Below, in pieces: positions 1 to 7,571 of a stretch of DNA of 32,549 nt. A program made the position numbers and the translations under genes. Every line of letters starts with the position of its first letter. Position 1 is the first letter of the stretch. This DNA comes from Thermoguttaceae bacterium (lineage in GTDB: Bacteria; Planctomycetota; Planctomycetia; Pirellulales; Thermoguttaceae). Below the pieces are notes generated by a model. That model worked only from the letters and a program-made list of their open reading frames with translations, was not told where the DNA came from and did no database searches. The stretch is taken from NCBI GenBank assembly GCA_017454585.1, contig JAFTCU010000342.1:1-32549 (forward strand), in the 5' to 3' direction.

Positions 1-1713
1 ACCGTCTGGGCGAAGATCTGGTGGAACCTCAACATTCAGATCTGCTACCTGCCCGTTTACACCGCGAACCACTGCGAACTGGGCGAGTCGTTTACCCGAC
101 TGATCGACGACAAGCGGGCGAACCTCATCGCCAACGCGAAACTCCTCTACGGGATCGACGATGGCGCGACGCTCAACCACACGACCGACAACGACTGCAT
201 CAGCGAATACTACACGGAATACCTCAATCCCGGCGACTTCACGTGGGCGCTGCACAATTACTGGCTCCAGTACCGCTACACGATGGACCGTTCGTACCTT
301 ACCGACCGGGAAAAGCACGCGTTTTTCGATATGCTGAAGGGGTCATTCAACGTTTACACGCACATTTTCCAGAAGGAGGTCGACGGCAAATACCACATTC
401 CGGTCATGCGGTCGCCCGAATACCCGACCAAGGCGAGGGACACGAACTACAACATCGGCCTGATCCGCTGGCTCTGCGAACGGCTGATCGAGGTCAACCG
501 CGAGTGCGGCTTTAACGATCCGCAGGCCGCCGAATGGCAGGACGTTCTGGACCATCTGGTCGATTACCAGGTTGGCGAGGACGGCTTCCTGATCGGCGCG
601 GACGTCCCGCAGACGGTCTCGCACCGGCACTGGTCGCATATGCTCCAGGTCTGGCCGCTGTGCGTCTATACGGCCGAGGATCCCGAGCGGCGCGCGTTGA
701 TCAAAAAGACGATGGACCACTGGACGACGGTCGAGGACGGCCGGCAAATGTTCGGCTGGTCGCAGGCCGCTGCGGCAAGCATTTACGCCATTCTGGGCGA
801 AGGCGAGAACGCCCGCGATTATATTTTGAAGCACCACAACAATCGGCGGTTCGTCCAATGCAATACGCAGTATTTTGAGGGCGGATGGCCTGTGATCGAG
901 TGCTCTCACGTGGCGGCCCGCGCCCTTCAGGAAATGCTTCTGCAGTCGTGGGGGAATCAGATCCGCGTCTTCCCGGCCATCCCGGCCGACTGGAAGGAAA
1001 CGTCCTTCGCCGACCTGCGGACCGAAGGCGCGTTCCTCGTCTCCGCGATCCGCAAAGACGGCAAAACGTCCTGGGTCAAGATCGAGTCTCTGGCGGGCGA
1101 GGAATGCCGGATCGTTCCGAACTTTACCGGCGAGTTCCAGGCCTCCGCCCCGGAAAAGGTTCAGCCGCTTGGGAATGGCCTGTTCAAAATCGATCTGAAG
1201 AAAGGCGAAACGATCACCCTCTGGCAGGGCGACGCCGATCAGAAGGTCGCGCCGGTAACGATGCCCGATGGTCAGAAACCCAACCCCTGGGGCAAAAAGG
1301 CCGCGGAAAAGATCAACCTCAAGACGAGCCTCTCCTACAGGAAACCGGTCAAGGCGTCGAGCAACTGGGACTCCGGCGCGTACAGCGTCGCCTCAGCGTT
1401 CGACGGGAATCTGGTTTCCCGCTGGGGGGCGAAACCGGGGTCACGCTCCGGTTGGATCGAGGTCGATCTGACCGAACCGGCCGAGGTCAAAAAGGTAGTC
1501 ATTTCCGAAATCGCGTACCCACGAACGACCCGGTTCCGGATCGAGGTCCGGTCGAGCGAAACAGACGAATGGACCACGGTTTACGAGGGGAAAACCATCG
1601 CCCGGCAGAATTTCATCATCCCATTTGAGAAACCGGTCGAGGCCCGATTCGTCAGATTGAACATTCTCGACGCAACAGAAGTCCCGACGATTGAGGAGTT
1701 CAGTGTATATTGA
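1..1713 (+). CDS. GH95-like glycoside hydrolase (alpha-L-fucosidase/galactosidase family) with C-terminal F5/8 type C domain, 5' partial
   Basis: The frame is open from base 1, so the N-terminus lies outside the window; 570 residues are visible. Near the cut end is a WNLNIQ motif that resembles the Asn-x-Asn catalytic pair of GH95 enzymes. It is followed by the (alpha/alpha)6-barrel segments, a SPEYP stretch like the SPEN motif, and SHRHWSHM, like the HRHxSH motif. A beta-rich GH95-type C-terminal domain (VFPAIPADW region) follows, and residues about 440-570 form an F5/8 type C (discoidin/CBM32-like) domain. GH95 enzymes remove alpha-1,2-linked L-fucose or L-galactose from glycans. The motifs are divergent (QVWPL replaces the usual GLYPG), so the substrate is uncertain. 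The protein is probably secreted, but the signal peptide cannot be seen. Confidence 0.65.
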   Translation, partial: TVWAKIWWNLNIQICYLPVYTANHCELGESFTRLIDDKRANLIANAKLLYGIDDGATLNHTTDNDCISEYYTEYLNPGDFTWALHNYWLQYRYTMDRSYLTDREKHAFFDMLKGSFNVYTHIFQKEVDGKYHIPVMRSPEYPTKARDTNYNIGLIRWLCERLIEVNRECGFNDPQAAEWQDVLDHLVDYQVGEDGFLIGADVPQTVSHRHWSHMLQVWPLCVYTAEDPERRALIKKTMDHWTTVEDGRQMFGWSQAAAASIYAILGEGENARDYILKHHNNRRFVQCNTQYFEGGWPVIECSHVAARALQEMLLQSWGNQIRVFPAIPADWKETSFADLRTEGAFLVSAIRKDGKTSWVKIESLAGEECRIVPNFTGEFQASAPEKVQPLGNGLFKIDLKKGETITLWQGDADQKVAPVTMPDGQKPNPWGKKAAEKINLKTSLSYRKPVKASSNWDSGAYSVASAFDGNLVSRWGAKPGSRSGWIEVDLTEPAEVKKVVISEIAYPRTTRFRIEVRSSETDEWTTVYEGKTIARQNFIIPFEKPVEARFVRLNILDATEVPTIEEFSVY

Positions 1714-2243
1714 CCCTGAAAGACTTCATACCAGTCCCGCTTCCATGTGAGATTTAAACACGTATTTTCACGGATTCAAGGGATTAAAAGGATGACTTTT
1801 GAAAAGCCACTCCCTTTTCTCTTTAAAAGTCTGTGGGAATTTTTAATCCGTGAAAATTCGTGTTTAAATGGAACTATAAACCGAAAGGGATAGCAATTCT
1901 TAATCTTTGGTTTCACGAGAAATCTCCAAAAATCTGAATATCGGGATTTTCTAACGCTTGTCCTCTGTGAGGCTCCAAAAAGGTTTATCAGGTTTATGGT
2001 TTTCGCGATGAAAAATACTTATAGTTTATAATTCAGTGGATCAAAAGGTGTCGATGCGTACTTGTCGGATGCCCCTTTTTTTCAATCAGGCCAAACAATT
2101 TCTGAAAATTCTGAATCTTTACAAAATATTTACAAAACCTTTAAAAACGCTTAACATTCGTCCTGTATACTACTTATGTAAGGTGTGAGGGATGTCCTCC
2201 CCAGAAAAACAAAAAAACACAATTCCAATAAGGAGACACAATC
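1714..2243. other. 530-base non-coding gap
   Basis: No credible coding region is present. The stretch is AT-rich. It holds the palindromic element at 1752-1869 and, at its right end, the leader of the ankyrin gene with a good ribosome binding site (AAGGAG, 2230-2235, eight bases before the ATG). TATACT at 2166-2171 is a possible -10 box but has no convincing -35. A second TATAAT at 2027-2032 is also unsupported. Confidence 0.5.
1752..1869. repeat. 118-base palindromic element with 25-base terminal inverted repeats
   Basis: The left arm (1752-1776) and right arm (1845-1869) are reverse complements over 25 bases with one mismatch. The ~68-base middle is AT-rich and contains smaller complementary stretches (GGATTAAAA near 1781 and TTTTTAATCC near 1840). 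No coding capacity and no clear target-site duplication are seen. It could be a MITE-like or REP-like dispersed element. It may also act as a 3' structure for the upstream glycosidase mRNA. Confidence 0.7.
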
Positions 2244-2966
2244 ATGAAAAAGATCACCATTTCCATCGTCGCTCTGCTGGCTGTTGCGTTGCTCTGGACT
2301 TTGAACGCCTTCGCCTGCAATACTTCCACGCAGGTCACTGCTGAACAGGCCTTTTCCGGGACGACCAATCCTGGAGGAGCTGTCAGTGAACAATTCACAG
2401 ACGAGGACGAAGATGATGATGACGACATTTACGACATCGACGACGCGGATGACGATGAAGACATCGAAGACGCGGATGAGGATGAGATGACCGACTACGA
2501 GCCGGCCCTTTACCGCGCCGCCAAAAGGGGCGATCTGGCGAAAGTTCAGGAACTCGTTGCCAAGGGGGCCAATGTGAACGCCATGACCGAAGACGACGAA
2601 ACGGCACTCCACGCCGCCGCTGAAAATGGTCGGGTCGAGGTCGCCCGGTTCCTGATCGAAAAAGGCGCGAACGTCAACGCCGAAGATGAGGACCAGACCA
2701 CACCGATCTTCGAAGCCTGCGACGGATTCAGCCTTGAAATGGTCAAGCTCCTGGTCGAGAACGGCGCGAACATCAACGCCACGAACGATGACGCCGAAAC
2801 GCCCCTCCACGTTGCCGCCGAAGACGGAACGCTCGAAATCGTGAAGTACCTCGTCGAAAAGGGCGCTAACGTCAACGCCGTGAACGAAGACGGCCGTACC
2901 CCGGCAGAGGAAGCCGCTCACGAAGGCCGCACCGAGATCGCCGAGTTCCTCCGCAGCTGCAAGTGA
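2244..2966 (+). CDS. Secreted acidic ankyrin-repeat protein
   Basis: This 240-residue protein has an N-terminal hydrophobic signal (about residues 1-24, ending NAFAC). The Cys could be a lipid attachment site, but the lipobox is atypical, so a signal peptidase I site is also possible. Residues about 50-85 are almost all Asp and Glu. The rest is four to five ankyrin repeats with the usual GADVNA-like turns (KGANVNA, NGANINA). Ankyrin repeats bind other proteins, and the partner is unknown. The gene stands alone, with AAGGAG eight bases before the ATG and a hairpin terminator after the stop. The acidic run may bind cations such as calcium or keep the protein soluble; that is inference. Confidence 0.9.
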   Translation: MKKITISIVALLAVALLWTLNAFACNTSTQVTAEQAFSGTTNPGGAVSEQFTDEDEDDDDDIYDIDDADDDEDIEDADEDEMTDYEPALYRAAKRGDLAKVQELVAKGANVNAMTEDDETALHAAAENGRVEVARFLIEKGANVNAEDEDQTTPIFEACDGFSLEMVKLLVENGANINATNDDAETPLHVAAEDGTLEIVKYLVEKGANVNAVNEDGRTPAEEAAHEGRTEIAEFLRSCK

Positions 2967-2975
2967 TGATTTCAA

Positions 2976-3019
2976 GGAGTACGGCTTGAAGGGGTTCCAG
3001 ATGGTCGTACTCCATTTTT
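2976..3019 (+). terminator. Rho-independent terminator after the ankyrin gene
   Basis: GGAGTACG (2976-2983) pairs with CGTACTCC (3006-3013) across a 22-base loop, followed by ATTTTT. It starts ten bases after the ankyrin stop codon. Confidence 0.75.
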
Positions 3020-3082
3020 GAAGCTCAATCTGCGGGGACTGTGATCATTGAAGTGTGGAGCGAGTTGGATGTTGCCTTTGCG

Positions 3083-6000
3083 TTAATCCTCCGCCTTGGC
3101 GTTTCGGAAACCCGGCATGTCAGCGCGGGGATTGGCGTTCATCGCGTCACTTCCCACCCGGATCGCCCGAAGGAGTTTCTGGTAGTCAGGATCTTCGTCC
3201 GTTTCAAAGAGAAAACCTTTTTCCGTTTTGATTCCCCGACCCAACGGAGCAGGGCGGTGCGCAGTCAGCGCGGGCGAGTGTTCCGGATGCGTGAAATTCA
3301 CCCAGCCGAAACGCCCGGACCAGTTCGTCGTCGGGTTGGCGGGGCCGCTCGGTGCATCGCTGAAATGAAATTCCTTGTGGCACTCAGCGCAGCGGCTGTT
3401 CCAGACCTCATAAAAGTCCGTCCGGAATGGCTCGCAGTCGAACAGATCGCGCTTTCCGGCGGAATTGGGCCGACTGTTTGCGTAGGTGGCGTAGTACGGA
3501 ATATCGGCGTCCACCCACATAAAAACACGCTGGCAGTCTTCGAGCGGAATTTCTTTCCCGCAGTGCTCCTTGGTCAAGTACTCTTCCAGGCGGCTCGCCA
3601 CGATTCCAGCCTCAAGTGGGTCGTTCACGCCGGACGGAGTCCAGAGGAGCCAGTAGAAATGCACGAGCGGCTTTTCCCGTTTTGCTTCCTCGGGAAGCAT
3701 TCGGCCCGTCTGCATATCGTGCTGACGGTAGGAGCGCGAACGGAAAACGAGCGAATCGTAAGACTCGCAGAAAAACCGCGTTTTGTCGCCGGTCAGGTCG
3801 CACCCGCCTGCCGGGTTCAGACCGCTGTGGCACTCGACGCAGTAACGGTCCCAGACCGGTTGTACGAGCGTGCAGTAATTGATGATTTTCGGGTCGAGCT
3901 TTTCGTTCGTCGGCCCGATTTTACTCCACCAGTTCGGGAGTTTCGGAACGTCCGGCGCGCGGCGGGCGGCCGGCGGCTGAACTCCCCGGGAGAGCGAAAG
4001 CGGCGATTTTTGCCGGTCCTCGTGGCACCCGACGCAGCTCTGGACCTCCCCCGGCATCACCTGAAGGGCGGACGTCATGCGCTGAAGCTCGCGCCCCTGG
4101 GAATCAAGCGCCTGGAGGTAAATCTCGCGTAGGGCCGGCACTTCAAAATGGGCCGAGCCGTCTTTTTCGACCGGGACTTCACCCCAGCACCGCTTCGCGT
4201 AGTACGTGGCGCCACTCATCAGCGGTGACTGGTCGTAAGCCCGATTTGAGAGGTCCTCCGACTTTCGCACCTGCTCCATGATGCGGAGTTTCGCGACCTG
4301 GCCCGGCTTGATGAACGGCGCAAGGCCCTCGTAAACGTTCACGAGCAAAAGCGTGCCTGTCGGCTTCTGCGGGTCCGTGATCACGGACGAAACTTCACGT
4401 GGACGCGGCGTTTCCCGAACCGCCAGAGGACAGTAAACTCCCCGGTCGGGGTCGGGATCCTCGAAAATCAGGCGTTTCTCGCCGTTCCGGTTCAGGGCGT
4501 AAAGCCGGTAGCGCGTCGAGCCGTTCCGCTCGGAGCCGTAAGCGCACAAGAAACGGTCGGTCGTGATCGGGAACGGGTCCCGATACGCCCACTGGCAGAA
4601 CCGGTCGCCAATCGGCGCGAGTTCTTTCGTGATGTACTCGTAACCCACGCCTTCAGGCGCTTCACGGCCGAAACTGGAATCAATCAGCCCGATGGCGCCT
4701 TGCGGGAAACCGTGGTGGGAGGTGAATGCTGCGATCAACTTCGTGCTGGACCCGGGAAGCGGCCGCGCCTGAAGGAAGGACCCGCAGCTGCGTACCGTGT
4801 TCCCGAAGTAAAGCTGGTAGCTCGTCCCGTCCGGATTTTCCGTCCAGAGCGACTGCCTGTAGGTCAGATCCCGGTCCACGTACTCCCAGCGCGTGAACAA
4901 AATCCGCCCGTCCGGCAGGACCTGGGGATTGAAATCCGAGAGCGTGTTCATGCTGATGCACTGAATGTTCGAGCCGTCCGCGTTCATTTTGTAAAGGTTG
5001 GAAGCCGGCCCGGGCTGGCAGACCGTAAAACCGCCACGGCGGGACGAGACGAAAACGATCTGGCCGTTCGGAAGTTCCGCAGGGCTGAAATCGTAAAAGT
5101 CGCCGAACGTCAACTGCTTCAGACCGGTCCCGTCGATCCCGATGCGGAAGATTTTCCACTGGTTCCCCCCGTTCGGGTCGTAGGCGAAAAAGACCGTCTT
5201 CGCGTCGAACGAGAGATTCGCGTCGTAGATCGTCCCGTTGGGATCCTCAAAAATCGTCGTGATCTGGCGTTTCGGCTCGGCCGGGTACACGATCCGCAGA
5301 GCGCAGCCGGGTTTCTGGACCTTCGCGGCCCAAAAATCCTGACCGACCGCCGGCGGACGCGCAAAGTCGCAGCGGCTCACCACCAGAATGGGTGGGAGGT
5401 CCTCCGTATGCAGCGTCTCCGGGAAAGTACGGCTCACCGGCGGCTCAGCTTTCAGTACAATCGGTTCCTTATTGATCGCCAGATTGCGGTACAGAGCGGT
5501 CCTCTGCCACGGTCTGAGGGAAACACTTCCGGCCGGGAGCGGATCCGGGTCCGTGAATTCGGCGACTTTTTTCCCGTTTACGCTCAGCGTCAGAAGGTTT
5601 CCAGCCTCAGTTTTGCGGCATCGTGCGTTCATTTTGATCCATTCTCCCTCAGGAATGGTACACTTTGCCGTCATAAACAATTTGAAATTCTGCTGGTGGC
5701 GGCCGAGCATCGCGTACTGACCGTCGGCGTAGAGGGCAAACTCGTATCCGTCGAAAGCATCGGCTCCAACCCCCTCCCGGCCGCAGTTGGTCACGAGGGC
5801 CGCGTTCCCGGTCGCTCCTTTTTCCAGAAAGACCTCGGCGGAAAAACTGACTTCTTCAGCCCGGAAATCGTCTTTTGTAAGACGAAAACCACTTCCAGCA
5901 GGACCTTTCACGACACCGTTTTCCAAAGCCCAGTTTCCGCCATAAACGCTAAATCCCTGGACTGGCGTGGTGATACGAGGAACATAAGGTTCCGCCAGAA

Positions 6001-6100
6001 ACTTTTCCAGAGTTTGAGCATTACAAGCCAAACCTGCAAAAAATGAAAGCAGAACCGACAAAACGGAAAGGAACTTTTTAACAGGGAAAAAGGAACGCAT
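3083..6100 (-). CDS. HzsA-related secreted protein: LamG/DUF1080-like domain, PD40 beta-propeller and three c-type haem motifs
   Basis: This 1005-residue protein has a signal peptide (about 1-28). Residues about 45-215 resemble a LamG/DUF1080 concanavalin-like fold. Residues about 235-560 form a WD40-like beta-propeller with PD40-type turns (DPNGTIYDANLSFD, SPAELPNGQIVFVSS, NPQVLPDGRILFTR). The C-terminal third has three CxxCH motifs, C689-H693, C754-H758 and C904-H908, each able to bind a covalent haem c. This order of propeller plus haem domains is that of the hydrazine synthase alpha subunit and its relatives, which are common in planctomycetes that do not perform anammox. The function is unknown; an extracytoplasmic redox or carbohydrate-related enzyme is possible. 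The start is supported by AGGAG at 6106-6110, five bases before the ATG. The next upstream gene on this strand is the alcohol dehydrogenase, 137 bases away. Confidence 0.85.
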   Translation of the reverse strand: MRSFFPVKKFLSVLSVLLSFFAGLACNAQTLEKFLAEPYVPRITTPVQGFSVYGGNWALENGVVKGPAGSGFRLTKDDFRAEEVSFSAEVFLEKGATGNAALVTNCGREGVGADAFDGYEFALYADGQYAMLGRHQQNFKLFMTAKCTIPEGEWIKMNARCRKTEAGNLLTLSVNGKKVAEFTDPDPLPAGSVSLRPWQRTALYRNLAINKEPIVLKAEPPVSRTFPETLHTEDLPPILVVSRCDFARPPAVGQDFWAAKVQKPGCALRIVYPAEPKRQITTIFEDPNGTIYDANLSFDAKTVFFAYDPNGGNQWKIFRIGIDGTGLKQLTFGDFYDFSPAELPNGQIVFVSSRRGGFTVCQPGPASNLYKMNADGSNIQCISMNTLSDFNPQVLPDGRILFTRWEYVDRDLTYRQSLWTENPDGTSYQLYFGNTVRSCGSFLQARPLPGSSTKLIAAFTSHHGFPQGAIGLIDSSFGREAPEGVGYEYITKELAPIGDRFCQWAYRDPFPITTDRFLCAYGSERNGSTRYRLYALNRNGEKRLIFEDPDPDRGVYCPLAVRETPRPREVSSVITDPQKPTGTLLLVNVYEGLAPFIKPGQVAKLRIMEQVRKSEDLSNRAYDQSPLMSGATYYAKRCWGEVPVEKDGSAHFEVPALREIYLQALDSQGRELQRMTSALQVMPGEVQSCVGCHEDRQKSPLSLSRGVQPPAARRAPDVPKLPNWWSKIGPTNEKLDPKIINYCTLVQPVWDRYCVECHSGLNPAGGCDLTGDKTRFFCESYDSLVFRSRSYRQHDMQTGRMLPEEAKREKPLVHFYWLLWTPSGVNDPLEAGIVASRLEEYLTKEHCGKEIPLEDCQRVFMWVDADIPYYATYANSRPNSAGKRDLFDCEPFRTDFYEVWNSRCAECHKEFHFSDAPSGPANPTTNWSGRFGWVNFTHPEHSPALTAHRPAPLGRGIKTEKGFLFETDEDPDYQKLLRAIRVGSDAMNANPRADMPGFRNAKAED

Positions 6101-6122
6101 ATAAACTCCTGATTATTGGCCG

Positions 6123-6226
6123 ACTGCCAGCGTCAATTTTGGAAGGCAGTAATTGGAGGCTGCAAGGCCGAAACTACGCGCGGCGGTGGCAGCCTCTCCG
6201 AACTCAAACGATGCTGGAAGCATCGT
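6123..6226. repeat. Cluster of three inverted repeats, including a REP-like palindrome
   Basis: Three stems lie between two minus-strand genes: ACTGCC/GGCAGT (6123-6128, 6145-6150), GAGGCTGC/GCAGCCTC (6156-6163, 6189-6196) and ACGATGC-TGGAA-GCATCGT (6208-6226). Read on the minus strand, the last is ACGATGC TTCCA GCATCGT. It has the same loop and nearly the same arms as the palindrome at 25415-25433. It lies 11 bases past the alcohol dehydrogenase stop and is followed on that strand by only a short T run, so it could be a weak terminator. Confidence 0.6.
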
Positions 6227-6237
6227 CTCCGAAGGGG

Positions 6238-7263
6238 TTAAAACCGGATCACCATCTTCATCATCGGGTCTTTGCGTTCCACCTTCTCGAACGCCTGGTC
6301 AATGTCGGCGAAGTCGAAAACGTGCGAGATGAAATCGTTCGGGTCGAGCACGCCGTTCTGGATCCACGCGCAGATCTGGCGGTGGGCCTCCGACTCCATC
6401 TTCTTCGACGGGAACTGGTTGAACTGCAGCGTCCAGTTGTACGGGCAGCGGCTCCAGTCGATCTCCGTGTGCTGGATCTCCGAAATGCCGTACACGCAGA
6501 TTTTCGCGCCGGGTTTGATGATTTCCAGACCCGTATTAATAAAAGCGTTCACCCCTACGGCATCGAGAGCGAAATCCACACCGTCGGGGCAAATCGCGCG
6601 CACGGCCTCTTTAATGTCCTGCGTCTTGCCGTTGACGGTGAAGTCGGCGCCCATTTTCTTCGCCAGTTCCAGCTTCTCGTCCTGAACGTCGATCGCGATG
6701 ATCGGCCCCAGGCCCTGCAGTTTCGCGAACTTGACAAAACTCAAACCGACCGGGCCAAGCCCCAGGACGCAGATGCTTTTGTTTGCTTCCAGCCCGAAGA
6801 TCTTGCCGGTGCTGAGCACTTCGCGGAACGTGATGATCATGGCGGAGGAGATCGGGTCGAACCCCTCCGGAAGGACGCTTTGCGCCCAGGCGAATTCATC
6901 CGGGATCAGCCCGTCGTCGAATTGGGCCTGCGCATCGGTCACGACGTTGTATTCGGAATAGGTTCCCCATGCGCTGAAATACCCTTCCGGAACATTCGAC
7001 CAGTACGGCATAAGCACAAGATCGCCGATCTTGTAGTTTTTCACCTTGGCGCCGAGCTCTACCACGCGGCCGACACCTTCGTGTCCCAGGACGACCGGAT
7101 ACTGATCGACCCCTTTGAATTTGCGATGGATGATTTTCATGTCCGTGCCATTGCAAACACCGCACGACTCGATCTTGACCAGTGCTTCGTACTCGCCGTA
7201 GGTCGGCATCGGCATTTCTTCAATACGGCAGGAACCGTCCGCGTGAACGATGTAACTTTTCAT
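6238..7263 (-). CDS. Zinc-type medium-chain alcohol/polyol dehydrogenase
   Basis: This 341-residue protein belongs to the medium-chain dehydrogenase family: an N-terminal GroES-like catalytic domain, then a Rossmann NAD(P)-binding domain with a GLGPVG turn near residue 170. The expected catalytic zinc ligands are visible: C37 (in GVCNGTD) and H61-E62 (GHEGVGRV). The four-cysteine lobe that binds structural zinc is missing. Such enzymes oxidise alcohols or sugar alcohols to aldehydes or ketones in the cytoplasm. The substrate cannot be read from the sequence. AAGAAGG lies about eight bases before the ATG. The leader carries a 4 x 7-base tandem repeat (7286-7313) and an extended -10 promoter candidate. 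It sits upstream of the HzsA-related gene on the same strand, but palindromes separate them. Confidence 0.9.
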   Translation of the reverse strand: MKSYIVHADGSCRIEEMPMPTYGEYEALVKIESCGVCNGTDMKIIHRKFKGVDQYPVVLGHEGVGRVVELGAKVKNYKIGDLVLMPYWSNVPEGYFSAWGTYSEYNVVTDAQAQFDDGLIPDEFAWAQSVLPEGFDPISSAMIITFREVLSTGKIFGLEANKSICVLGLGPVGLSFVKFAKLQGLGPIIAIDVQDEKLELAKKMGADFTVNGKTQDIKEAVRAICPDGVDFALDAVGVNAFINTGLEIIKPGAKICVYGISEIQHTEIDWSRCPYNWTLQFNQFPSKKMESEAHRQICAWIQNGVLDPNDFISHVFDFADIDQAFEKVERKDPMMKMVIRF

Positions 7264-7285
7264 AAGTGGAACCTTCTTTCAATCG

Positions 7286-7313
7286 GGAATGAGGAATAAG
7301 GAATCAGGAATGA
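7286..7313. repeat. Heptanucleotide tandem repeat, four copies of GGAATNA
   Basis: Four contiguous heptamers (GGAATGA, GGAATAA, GGAATCA, GGAATGA) lie in the probable 5' leader of the alcohol dehydrogenase gene, 23 bases from its start codon. The copies differ only at the sixth base. Confidence 0.85.
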
Positions 7314-7363
7314 ACGCTTCGTGTAACACAGGGGCAAGAGATTTCCTCCCTGTTTTTTCTTTT

Positions 7364-7372
7364 AGTATAACA
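7364..7372 (-). promoter_or_regulatory. Extended -10 promoter candidate for the alcohol dehydrogenase
   Basis: On the minus strand this reads TGTTATACT, a TGn extended -10 motif with TATACT at 7364-7369. No good -35 is seen at the right distance. It would give a leader of about 90 bases that includes the heptamer repeat. Confidence 0.4.
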
Positions 7373-7417
7373 AATTCCCCGGGAAAAAAAATCCCCTGAA
7401 CCTTCATAATTATCCAA

Positions 7418-7449
7418 ATGTCGCAATAACGACATAAATCCTGTCGCAA
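7418..7449. promoter_or_regulatory. Operator-like inverted and direct repeats between divergent promoters
   Basis: ATGTCG (7418-7423) and CGACAT (7430-7435) form an inverted repeat with a six-base centre. TGTCGCAA occurs at 7419-7426 and again at 7442-7449. The site lies between the two divergent promoter candidates, where a regulator could control the alcohol dehydrogenase and the surface cassette together. Confidence 0.35.
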
Positions 7450-7464
7450 AAGCAACACAGCCAC

Positions 7465-7493
7465 CTGGCAGCTAACGAGAAGTGGAGTATAAT
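7465..7493 (+). promoter_or_regulatory. Promoter of the PEP-CTERM surface cassette
   Basis: CTGGCA (7465-7470) and a perfect TATAAT (7488-7493) are 17 bases apart. Transcription would start near 7500. That excludes the in-frame ATG at 7482 as the translation start and supports the ATG at 7572. Confidence 0.7.
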
Positions 7494-7571
7494 AGTGTAC
7501 ATAGAAGGATTTTGAGTCCTTATACCAAACTGCAGTTTAACGTTTATTGCTTTTCCTTTGTGGAGATTTCG

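Noticed and set aside
3041..4132. Long plus-strand frame opposite the HzsA-related gene.
   Set aside because: It is a shadow of the minus-strand gene, which has a signal peptide, domain matches and a ribosome binding site; similar shadows lie opposite the GH2, leuC and PEP-CTERM genes.
7482..7571. N-terminal extension of the PEP-CTERM protein from the ATG at 7482.
   Set aside because: It overlaps the -10 box and would bury the signal peptide; the ATG at 7572 has a ribosome binding site.
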